Shown: in pieces, positions 49,401 to 61,400 of the stretch
Layout of the letters: every line of letters begins with the position of its first letter
How positions within the stretch are numbered: position 1 is the first letter of the stretch
Assembly: GCF_013377495.2 (NCBI RefSeq)
Contig: NC_066382.1
Coordinates: 7,750,001 to 7,814,000, forward strand
Origin: Cygnus atratus
Taxonomy: Eukaryota > Chordata > Aves > Anseriformes > Anatidae
Direction: 5' to 3'
DNA length: 64,000 nt
Position numbers and translations under genes: made by a program
Notes under the pieces: model-generated
Database searches by the model: none
Seen by the model: only the letters and a program-made list of their open reading frames with translations
What the model was told of the DNA's origin: nothing

Positions 49401-52400
49401 CAGGGCTGCCGGTGGCCACGCAGCGGAATTCGGCCGGCTGCCCCGGTGCCACGCTCAGCTGCGCCGGCTCCACGGTGGCGGTGGGGGCGGTGGCGGTGGC
49501 GGCTGCGGTGACACGTGGCGGGGTTCAGAGTGTGCCAGCGCCACCCCCGGTGCTGTCCCCAAGGGGTGGCACGAAGCAGGGGGGTGGTGTGGCGCAGGGT
49601 GCGCGGTGGAGCCCCGGCATGCAGCGGGCAGGGGGTGTGTGTGGCCCCCCCACAAGATGTCCCCCTGGTGACTTACCGGGTCTGTGCCCCTCCATAAACT
49701 CAACAGGTCCATAAAACATCTGGGTCTTCGAAGGGGCTGCAAAAGTGGGGGTCAAGTTTAAAGTTGGGGCATGCGAGCCCATCACCCCGGCGTCTGGACT
49801 CCTCAATGGAGCCGGGTTTTCCAGAAGAAGCTTTCACCCGCGCCAACACCGAAACAACGCTCGGGGTCCCTGCGGCTCAACCCCTGCCAGTTTGGGGGTG
49901 CAGAGCATCCGGTGCCCCCCAGGCTTGGGAACGCACCCTGGACGTAGAGTGTGGCCGTGCCCTCGTCCATGTCCAGCATGTTGGAGCCGGTGCAGACGTA
50001 GACGCCGGCGTCCTCAGGCTGCACGTTGCGGATGGTCAGGATGCCGTTGAAGTCCATGGCGCGCGACGGCAGCGTCCCATGGTTCTGGCGTGTCCACACC
50101 AGGGTGTAGGCGGGTGACTGGGGGGCGAGGGGGAAGAGGGTGGTGAGGAAGGGCCTGATGGGCACCCAGGGGTGTCCGTGGGTCCTGTGGGTCTGGGTGG
50201 GCATCCGCATGGAGATGGGTGGGCACCTAAAGGTGTCCCAATGCCCAGGTGGGCACCCAGGGGTGTCTGGGTGCCATGCACTGCTGCATGGGTGCACAGG
50301 GGCTTCTGTATGACCTTCGTGGCCTGGTGGGCACCCAGGGGTGACCCTGCACCCTGCAGGTCCAGGTAGGCACCCAGGGGTGTCTGTGTGTCCCACGTGG
50401 GTGGCTATGGGGCCTGTGTGGTAATGTGGACACCCAAGAGTACCCATGTGCCCTGCACAACCCAGAGAGCACCCAGGGGTGCCCAAGCGATGTAGTGAGC
50501 ACCCAAGGGTGCCCGCAGGCCCCCCCTGGCTCACCTTGCTCTTGGCTGTACAGATGAAGGTGACATCGGCCCCGGGCTTCACCCGCTGCACCCTCTTCTC
50601 CTCCACGGTGACAGTGATGGGCTTGGTGGGTGTCTCTGCACCGAGATGAGAGGGCTGAGCCCCGTCCCCTGCCCCGTCGCCTGCCATCCCCCCACCGCCA
50701 CCACCGTGCCCTACCGGTGACGATGACTTCGGCCCGGCTGGTGTTGCTGTGCTGCAGGTTGCGGCAGGAGCACACATAGACGCCGGCCTCGGCGGGCTGG
50801 ATGCTGGCGAAGTGCAGCTCCTCGCCTGGCGGTGTGGGGTGGGTGAGACCCCGGTGTCCCAGTCCCCATCCCCATCCCCGTCCCCGTCCCCAGCCCCCTA
50901 CCTTGCCGCTGGCTCTGGGCGCTGCTGGGCAGGGGCCGCCCGTCCTCCCGCGACCAGTGGTAGTAGAAGGGGGGGTTCCCGCTGGCCTGGCAGCGCAGCG
51001 TCACCGGGCTGCCCTGCGGCACCGCTGTGCGTGGCGGGTGCACGCGCACCACGAGAGGGGGCGGCGAGCCCTGCGGCACGCATGTCTGGCCCCGCACGCT
51101 GGGGTCCCCCACGTAGCCAGGAGCACACCTGCGGGGGGAGCACAGGGTGAGGATGTGGGGGGGTGTTGGGGTGAGATATTGGGGTGGGAATATCGGGGTG
51201 CGGAAGTTGGAGTGGAGGTAACAGGATGGAGAAGTTGGGGTGGAGATATGGAGGTGGAGATATCGGGATGGGGATATGGGGGTGATGACATTGGGGTGGG
51301 TATATAGGGGTGGAGGTATCGAGATGAGGATGTTGGGGTAAGGATATCGGGGTGGAGACATTGTGGGGAGGATATGGGTAGGATATTGGGAAGGGAATGT
51401 TGAGGTGATGATACTGGAGGGGCGATATGGGGAAGACATCAAGACGGGGATATCAGGGTGAGGATGTTGGGATGGGGATATGGGGGTGATGACATCGGAG
51501 TGAGTATATAGGGGTAGAGATATCGAGATGGGGATGTTGGGGTGAGGATATTGGGGTGATGATACTGGAGTGGGAATATGGGGATGGGGCTATCAGCTGA
51601 AGATACTGGGGGTGTTGTAGGGGGGAGGTCGGGGGGAGGATGTTGGGGTGGGGATATCAGGGTGGGAACGTTGGGGTGAGGATGTTGGGACGGGGACATA
51701 AGAGTGAGGATATGGGGGTGATGATATTGCAGTGAGGATGTTGGGGCAGGGATATGGGGACGACAATGAGATGGGGATGTCAGGGCGAGGGTTTGACAAC
51801 ATCGCGGTGCCCCCGCACCACTCACCGCTCGCAGTACTGCCCGGCATAGCCTGGCGCGCAGGCGGTGCAGCGGTACCCGCCGCCTCCCAAACTCTCGCAG
51901 GTCCGCGAGAACCTGGGGGGACAGGGAAGCATCGGGGACCATTCCCTCCTGGCGCCTCCCCCCCCTCTAAGCCCCTACAAACACTCACTGGTTTTCAGGG
52001 TGCACAAGGGGGCAGGCGCAGGGCTGGCAGTCCTCAGGGGTGCCGGCGGTGGCATCCCCGTAGAAGCCGGGCGCGCACTGGTCACAGAAGTCCCCCGCTG
52101 TGTTGTGCAAGCAGCCCTGGAGTTGGGGGGGGCAGCAGAATGGGGGTGCATGGCGCTGGGAGGTGGCCCCAGCACCCCAAAAAGCCGCAGGGCGCCATGA
52201 CCCCCCCAGGGGGACTTACGGAGCAGAGGCCGCTCTCGGGGTGGCAGGTCTCCGAGTGGCCGTTGCACTCACAGAGCTCGCAGTGCCCCAGGTACAGCCC
52301 CCCCCCGGTGCGCGTGTAGCCAGGGGCACAGTCCTGCAAGAAGGAGCAGGGATGGGGGGGGGCTCAGCACCATGACCCCCCCACACCTCCCCACAGACCC

Positions 52401-55400
52401 GGAGCACGCCACCCAGGGGCCGGCTCACCTGGCAGGAGAGGCCACGGTAGCCGGGGGGGCAGCGGCACTCCTCCACCTCCAGCGCCGGGGGGAGGCCAGG
52501 CCGGGGGGGCACGGCCACGTCCATGCTGACACCGGCGATGCTGGATGCGGCCATGCTGGTCGAGTAGGTGGCGCGGATCAGGATCTCGTCCAGGTCGGCC
52601 AGCGCCATCAGGAGATGCTCCCGCGTGGCCGGCTGCCCATCTGGCCGCTGCCAGTATTGCTGAGAGCAGGGAGGTGCTGTTAGGGGGGGGGGGCACCAAC
52701 TCGGCACCCACCCCCAGGTGCCAGGGGTGCCAGGTGCCAGGGACCAAAGGCAGGTGCCCGCTCCTACCTCCCGAAAAACGATCTCAAAGGCGTGCGGTGT
52801 GCCGGGGGGCAGGTCGGGCTGGTATGCCACCAGCGTGATGTCGTTGCCCTGCGGATACAGGGTGGTCAGGGGGGTCCCGCTGCCGTACCCCGTCCCCAAC
52901 CCCCCCCAAACTGTCACCCCCCTACCGTGATCTGGATGTCGGCGTCGGGCAGAGGGGCCCCCCGGCCCCCTGGGGTGTAGGTGAGGGTGTAGCGGAGCCT
53001 CCCACCGTAGGAGCCCACCTGCGGGTGGGAAAAGGGGAGGTGGGAATGGGGGGGGCCCGGTGCATGTGTGGGGACCCCCCCGGGTGCTGCCCTGCAGGGA
53101 CCTGAGGGTTGGCCCTGGGGAAAGGCCTCTGGGGAGCTGGGGGTCTGGGGAGGTTGGGGGGGAAGGGAGGAAGGGGATGGAAAGGAGGGAACAGGCAGGG
53201 GAAGGGAAAGGGGAAGGGGGAAGGGAAAGGAAGGAAAAAAGAAAAAAGGGAAAAAGGGAAAAAGGGAAAAGGAAACAGAAGAAAAGGGAAAAGGAAAAAG
53301 GGAAAAAGGAAAAGGGAAAAGGGAAAAGGGAAGAAGAGAAGGAAATGGAAAAGAAAATGGAAAAGAAAAGGGAAAAGAAAGGGGAAGGGGAAAGACAAAA
53401 GGGGAAGGGGAAAGGCAAGGAAAAGGAGGAAAGGAAAAGGGAAGAGGAAAAGAAAAAGGTAGAAGAGGAAGGGAAAAATTAAGAAGAAGAAGGAAAATTA
53501 AAAGGGAAGAGAACGGATAAGAAGAAAAAAAATGAAAATAAAAGGAAAAGTGAAAAGGAAAAGGGAAGAGAGAAAGGGAGAAGAGAAAAGGAATGGGGGA
53601 GGAAGCAGGAGGCACTGGGAGCCTGCATCCACCTCCCCCTGCTAACCGTGCCGGGGCGAGCACCCAGGGGTGCCCATGGAGCTGGGGGTCCCAAGGGGCG
53701 CCCCGAGGAGGGGGCACCCCTGGGTGCCGGCCGTTACCTTGTCCCCCTGGTAGGGCTGGGGCAGCTGCCAGTAGTAGGACTCAGGGGACAGCTCCCCGAA
53801 GCGCCCGTAGGTGAGCTGTGGCCCCGCGGTGCCCATCTCTACACTGAAGCCGGTGGCCACGCGGGTGCTGCGCTGCCGGTTCACCAGCGCGAAGCCCTGC
53901 CAGCTCCCGGGGCCGAAGGGCGTCCGGACCTGCGGGGCAGGGCGGGTGAGTGGCCTGGGGACACCGGGGGACCGCGGGGACCCGTGGGGACGGGGACTCA
54001 CCGTGTCGCGGGAGTAGGAGGTGCTGGCGCAGTGCTGGACGATGCCCATGCAGAAGCAGGGCAGGCAGCCCGCTGGGTTTACGGCGCTCAGGTGGAAGTG
54101 GTGGGGGCGGCAGGTCGCGCAGTGGGGACCCTCCACGTTGGCCTGCAGGGGACAGGGAGGGTTACGCTGTGGTTTTGTACGCCCCCACCACCGATGTGGG
54201 GACACGGCACGGCATGGGGACAGGGCTCACCTTGCACTGGCACAGCCCGCTGGCGTCACACTGCTCGCCGATGCTGCCCTGCAGGTTGCACTGGCACTGG
54301 TCACCGGTGGCCCCTGGCTCTGGGGGTGTCACACGGGGGGGCAGCGGTTAGGTGGGAACCCCAATCCCAACAGAGAACACCGCGTTGTCCCCACCCCAGG
54401 ACACTCACCTCGGCACGGCTCTCCCCGCAGCGGGTCCCCCACGTAGCCAGGTGAGCACCTTTGAGGGGGCATGAAACAAGCCGATGAGGGGGGGTCCCCA
54501 AACCCCCTGCCACCCCACCGCCACCCCAGCATCCCCAGCACCTCTCGCAGAGGCGCCCGCTGTGTCCCGGGGCACAGGCGCTGCACGTGGGCTGCCCGTC
54601 CGTGTCCTCGAAGCAGCTCCTGGATGGGAGAGGGGAGGGCAGGGCGATGGGTGAGCCCCAGCTGGTGGCCCCCGGGGTCACGGGGAGGAGGTGGGGGGCA
54701 CCTACTGGGTGTCGGTGTGGGGCCCTTGGCAGGGGCAGGGCCGGCAGTCGCCCGGGGTGCCATGGGTGGCATCGCCGTAGTAGCCAGGCTGGCACTTGTC
54801 ACACTGTGTGCCCTCCGTGTGGTCCCGGCAGCCCTGGTGTTGGGGGGAGAGGGAGATGCTGGCACGGCGAGGGGGTCCCCACCGTGCCCCCCACGCTGTC
54901 CCCATGCCAGCGCCGGGCTCACCTGGCACTCGCCTGTCTCAGGATGGCACTCGTCGGCATGCCCATGGCACTGGCAGCGCTCGCAGGTGCCCAGGTAGAG
55001 CCCGCTGGTGCTGCGGGTGTAGCCCACGTCGCAGTCCTGTGGGGACAGGGACAAGTGTCGGCCACCGGCCATGTCCCCAGAGCCATGGGGACGGGGGGGG
55101 GCTCACCTGGCAGGAGGGGCCACGGTAGCCGGGGGGGCAGGCACAGTCCTCCACCTCCAGCGCCGGTGGCCGGCCGGTGGCGTGGGGCACGGCCACGTCC
55201 AGGCGGACATCAGCGAGCCTGCAGGGCAAGACAGGATATCCCCACCGCCCTGCCCGCGTGTCCCCTGTCCCCAGCCAGTGTCACGCCGCCCCGGTACCTG
55301 CTCTCCATCGGTTGGTCTGTGTAGGATGCGCGGATCATGAGGACATCGATGTCGGCCAGGGCCATCAGGAGGTGCTCCCGGGTGGCATCGCGCCCGTCCG

Positions 55401-58400
55401 CCCGGCGCCAAGCGTGCTGCGGGCACAGCCCCGGGGTGACCATTGTGTCCCCAGAGCCCCAGCACCCACCCCAGGGGGACGCCAGCTCTCACCTCGCGGA
55501 AGGGCACGGTGACGGTGGTGGGGACACCGGGCGCAGGGGTGGCATCAGAGAAGTGCTCCAGGAAGATGCCGTTGCCTTGCAGCAGGACGTCAGGCTGGCG
55601 CTGCAGCGGCTGGGCATCTGCTGGCGCATGGTGCGTCACCGTGTACTGCAGCTCGCCCCCATACGATGTCACCTGCACGGGGACAGGGCTCAGCCGGGCT
55701 CGTGGACACCCTGCTGTCCCCTCCGTCCCCACCACGGCACCTTGTCTCCGGTGAAGGATGTGGGCAGAACCCAGAAGTAGACATCACGGGGCAGTGTGTA
55801 GAAGTCGGAGAAGACGAGCTCCCGTGGGGCAGCGAAGCGTGAGCCTTTGATCATCGTCCCCGTGCCTGCCAGGTTGGTCAGGTGCAGTGGCGACACCTCC
55901 TCAGCAGTGACACGGACCTGCAGAGGTGGGGGACAGGGGCATGGGACACGGTACGGCGCTGCTTGGCAGTGCACAACATGGCACAGCACAACATGGCAGA
56001 GCATGGTGCACCATGGCACAGCACAGCATGGCACAGCACAGCACAACGTGGCATGGCACAGCATGGCATGGTGCACCATCACATCGCATGACACAGCAAG
56101 GCACAAATGGCATGGCGTGGTGCAACACGGTGTAACACAATGTGGCAAGACACGGTGCAACATGGCATGCCATAACACAGCACAGCTTCGTATGGCACGC
56201 TGCAACATGGCACAGCACTACACAGCACGGCACAATGAAACATTATGTGGCACAACAGGGCACAGTGTGACATCGCATGGCACAACATGGCACAGCACAA
56301 CACGGCACAGTGCGACATTGCATGGCACAACATGGTACAGCACAACTTGGCGTGGCACAACGGGGCACAGCACAACTTGGCATGGCACGGTGAAGCATGG
56401 CACAGCACAACACAGCATGGCAAAGTACAACACTGCATGGCACAACATGGCACAGCACAGCATGGCACAGCACGGTGCAACTTTACACGGCACGGTACAA
56501 CATTACACGGCACAACATGGCACGGCATGACATGGCACTGCACAACATGGCACAGCACAACACAGCGCGGCGCAGGGTACCTGGTCACGGCTCCAGGAGG
56601 AGCTGGCGCACTGCCGCGAGACGCCCATGCAGAAGCACTTGAGGCAGCCATCGGGGTTGGCGTCGCTCAGGTGGAAGGTCCCAGCCGCGCACTCATCACA
56701 CTGCCGCCCCGTCACGTTGGGCTGCAAGAGGGGACAGGGACTGGGAAAACGGGTGCTGTGGGGACGGGGAAACTGGGTGCTGCAGGGGACTGGAAACCCA
56801 GGTGCCAGGAGGACTGACAAACTGGGGGCTATGGGAGGACTGGAAAACCCTGGGGAATTGGACTGGGTGCCACAGGGATGCCGTGGGGAACTGGGTGCTG
56901 GGGAAAATGAACTGGGTGCCACGGGGGACAGGGCTGGGTGCTGCAGGGACCAGCCCGGGTGCTGCGGGTTCGGGGCAGGCAGACACCCACCTTGCAGCGG
57001 CACGTGCCACCCACCGCGTCCTTGCCCCCGCGTGCATCGCACTTGACGAGCTCCTGGCCTGCAGGGAGAGAGGGTGAGGAACGGGCAGAGCCGGGGGGGT
57101 GCGGGGGGACACCGGGCAGCACTCACCGATGCGGGTGCACTTGCCACCTGGCTGGATGGGGTCTCCCTCATAGCCTGGGGCGCACCTGGGGGAGGATGAG
57201 GACAGGGGCCCATGGGAGGGGGCCGGGGGGCCCACGCTCGCAGCCCGCGTTTCACCAGCCCCTGCCCACCCACCTCTCGCAGCGGCGGCCAGCATAGCCG
57301 GGGGCGCAGGCATCGCAGGTGGCCTGGCCATCCGTGTCCAGGAAGCACGACTCGGAGAACCTGCGGGCGAGGGGACGGTGACGTGGGGCCGTAATGTGCC
57401 ACCAGTCCCCCCCAAACCACCCAGGGCAGCACCCACCTGCGGGCTGGCTCGGTGTAGGGGCAGGGGCAGGGGCGGCAGGCGGTGGCCGTGCCCTGCGTGG
57501 CGTCGCCAAAGAAGCCAGGTTTGCACTTCTCACACTGGGGACCCTCTGTGTTGTGCTGGCAGTTCTGTGGGGACAGCACAGGGGTTGGTGGCACTGCCTT
57601 GTGGATGAGCCCCTGGCCCCATGTCCCCTGTCCCCATGTCCCCATCCTTACCAGGCAGTGCCCAAAGACCTGGTCGCAGGTGCTGGAGTGGCCGTGGCAG
57701 CTGCAGCCCGAGCAGGTCCCCAGGTAGGGTCCCTGCGGCACCCGCTCGAAATTGGCGGCGCACCGCTGGCACGACAGCCCTGTGTAGCCCACGGGGCACC
57801 TGGGGACACAGCGGTGTGACGGTGGCACCCCCACAGTGGCACCATGATGGTGGCACTGCGCTGGTGGCACCACACCGGTGGGTGCGTTGCTTTGCCAGTG
57901 CCCGCAAGTCACCGCCGCTCACCTGCACTCCTCGACGTCCCCGGCAGGTGCCAAGCTGGTGTCCCCAGGACTGGTGATATCCATGGCCACGTCGCTGAGC
58001 CCCACGCTGGCCATGCGCCCGTCATACACCGCCCGCACCAAGATGCCCTCCAGCTCCTGCAGCACCATCAGCAGCAGCTCCCGGCTCACCGGGGCGCCCG
58101 TCTCGTCCTCCCAGTTGTCCTGTGGGGACGGTGAGCGCCGGCATCACCCCAGGGTGCCACCAGCATCCGTCAGCACCCTTCAGCGCCCGTCCCCAGCGTA
58201 CCCACCTCGGTGAAGGGGATGCGGCGGCGGTTGAGGACGTCGGGCTGGGTGTCCCCAGCGCGCGCCTGGAGCTGGCGGCCCCGGCCCCGCAGCAGCACGT
58301 CAGGGCGGGGGGCTGGCTCGGGGGGCCCCCGGCCCAGTCGGTAGCGCACGCCATAGCTCAGCGCCCCGCCATAAGCGTCCACCTGGCAAGGGCAGCGCGG

Positions 58401-61400
58401 TGTCAGCGGCTGTGCCGGGGTGTCCCCAGCCCTGCCGCTGCCCCACGGTCACCTTGTCACCCAGGAAGGGGGCCGGCAGTGCCCAGAAAGCGTCGAGAGC
58501 CAGGAAGCGCCGGGACAGGTCCAGGAGCTGGAACTCCTCGGTGGCCACGTCCACGTGCAGCTGGGTGGCTGCAAGCGCCGGCAGGGACGGAGTTGATGGC
58601 ACCGTCACGTTGACACCTGTGGGGAGAGGCTCAGCCCTGTGTGTCGCCCCCCTCCCTGCGCTCTGTCCCCCTGTCCCTGCGACTTACCCTTGAAGTCATC
58701 GGGGCGGTCGAAGCGCAGATGCAGGCGGTGGCGGTGGCGGGCAGTGGCACGGCAGGCGGTGGTGACGCCGAAGCAGAAGCAGGGCAGGCAGCGGGATGTG
58801 CCCGTCACCTGGAAGTGGCCCTCGGGGCAGGGACCTGCGGGGACGGGGAGGGGATCAGGTGAGGGCGCAGGGACAGGGGCGCAGGACGGGGAGGTGGCGG
58901 CAGCTGGGGACGCTCACCGGGGCGGGGGGTGACGGTGAGGACGCTGTCGGGGATGCCGAAGACCATGCCGCGGGTGTTGATGGCCTCGCAGGTGTAGGCG
59001 CCCTGGTCGGCCTCCTTCACGTCCCGGATGGTCAGCGTGCCCTGCCCGCCCTCGCTCACGATGGACACCCTGCACGGCACGCTCACTGCACCGCACGCTC
59101 ACGGCACCGCGCGCTCAGTGCACGGCGTGCTTGGCACATGGCGCGCTCAGTGCACAGCACGCTCACTGCACTGCACACTCGGTGCACAGCGTGCTCGGTG
59201 CACAGCATCCTTGGTGCACGGCATGCTTGGTGCCTGGCACGCTCGGTGCCTGGCGTGCATGGTGCATGACACACCTGGTGCATGACACACTCGGTGCACA
59301 ACACACCTGGTGCACAACACACCTGGTGCATGACACGCTCGGTGCATGACACGCTTGGTGCCCGGCACGCTCAGTGCACGCCCGGCACACCACACCGCCC
59401 AGTGCGAGGACCAGCCTTGGGCACAGCCCTGCTGCTTGCTGCAAGCCCCGCCCCCAGCAGAAGCCCCGCCCCCACCACTCACCTTTGCAAAGCCCCCACC
59501 TGCGGCAGGCCCCGCCCCTTGCCGAGCCCCGCCCCCACAAGCCCCTCCCACCCCACAGCCCCGCCCCTTGCGCGAGCCCCGCCCGTGCAGGCCCCTCCCC
59601 TAACCGCAAGCCCCGCCCACCATTGGCCACGCCCCTCCTGTAAGCCCCGCCCACACACAAGCCCCACAGGGAGATGTCCCCCCTTGACCTCACCCCATCC
59701 CTTGGCCCCGCCCCTCCCGCTGCCCCGCCCACCCGGTGGCCCCGCCCCTCCCGCGGCCCCACCCACCTGCGGCTGGGGGGGATGTTCCCCCAGTTGAGGC
59801 GCCAGGTGATGATGGGGGTGGGCACGCCGGTGGCGGCGCAGGTGAAGCTCACCGTCTGCCCCGGCACCGCCTGCACCGACTCCCGCGGCGGCGTCACCAC
59901 CTGCGGCGGCACTGCGGGGCGCGCGTCACCCCCTGCGCCCGGCACCCCCCCAGCCCCCGGCTGCGGGGACCCCAGCGTCCCAGCACGGTGCCGCGCCGCA
60001 GGGTCCCCCGCCCAGCGCAGGGGACGCGGCGTTCCATGGCACCACGCTGGGTGGCACGGCACAGGGACCCCAGCATGGCACGGCTTGGGCACGGGGTCCC
60101 CAGCCCAGGGACCCCCACCCCACTTGGGTGGCAGTGTCCCCAGCCCGGCGCGGCTTGGGCACGGGGTCCCCAGCCCAGGTGGGCGCACTGTCCTAGCACA
60201 GAGCCAAGCACTGTGCCACGGCACAGCGTCACCAGCACAGGGTCCCCAGCCCCACCTGAGGGACGCAGTGTCCCAGCGCAGCACCCAGCACGGTGCCGCA
60301 TCAGTGTCCCCAGCCGTGCCACAGCTTGGGCGCAGCGTCCCCAACACCGGCTCCCAGCCGTGCCCAGCAGCGCAGCGTCCCCATCACCGCGCCCCCCAGC
60401 TTGGGTGCAGCGTCCCCAGCACGGTGCCACGGCACGGTGTCCCCAGCCCCTCCCCGGTGTCCCCATGTCCCCCGGTGCCACTTACTGCAGCCAACCTCGT
60501 CGGAGCGGTCGGGGCAGTCGGGCTCCTCGTCGCAGTGGTAGCTGGCAGGGATGCAGGTCCCGCTGGCCACGCAGCTGAACTGGTCCGGCCCGCACGCCGC
60601 GCCGGGTGCCTTGGTGGCTGCAAGGGACAGCAGCCATCAGCCGGAGCCGTGTCACCGCGCGTCCCCACCGCTCCCAGCCACACTCACGGCAGTCGGTCTC
60701 ATCTGAGCCGTCCCCGCAGTCGTTGTCCCCGTCGCAGCGCCACAGCTTCAGGGCGCAGTGCCCGTTGCGGCACTTGAACTCGTTGGGCTCGCAGGGCGAC
60801 GGGGTGCCTGGGGGGGGGGCAGGGTGTCAGCACCCGCCCCGGGATGCCACCGCCACCGCCACCACCCCTCTGGTAACTCACCGCAGTCCTCCTCGTCGCT
60901 GCCATCGGCGCAGTCGCGCTCGCCGTCACAGAGGTAGTCGCGGGGCACGCAGCGCCCGTCCGCGCAGGTGGCCTCGGCCGGCCGGCACCCGGCTTTGGGT
61001 GGCGGGGGGCGGCGGGTGGTGGCGGGGACGGTGACCAGCGGGCGGGTGGTGGCGGGCCGGGCCGTGCTGGGGGGCGCGGGGCGTGCCGGGGAGGTGGCCG
61101 GGGGGGGCTCACCGCAGCCCTGCTCATCCGAGGCATCGTGGCAGTCGGGGCGACGGTCGCAGCGGTACTCGTGGGCGATGCACTCGCCGCTGCCGCAGGA
61201 GAACTCCAGGGCGGTGCAGGGGCGCAGGTGAGGCGTCACTGCACGGGGGGGGGTCACAGTCAGGGGGGGTGTCCTGTGTCCTGTCCCCCCCCCCGTCACC
61301 CGCCCTCAGATATCACAACGTGAATGGCAAAAAATGGGGGGGCTCAAGGCGTGCTGGCACGCAGGACCCCGTGCTGTCCCCAGTGGCCCCACAGTTGGGG

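Noticed and set aside
55940..56575. Regular short repeats that could suggest a CRISPR array
   Set aside because: Units are 5-15 bases with no constant spacers, lie within a vertebrate intron, and no cas genes exist nearby.
59440..59765. Cluster of GC boxes suggesting an internal HSPG2 promoter
   Set aside because: The CCCCGCCC motifs are the unit of a tandem repeat in the Ig1 intron; no first exon or ATG context follows.
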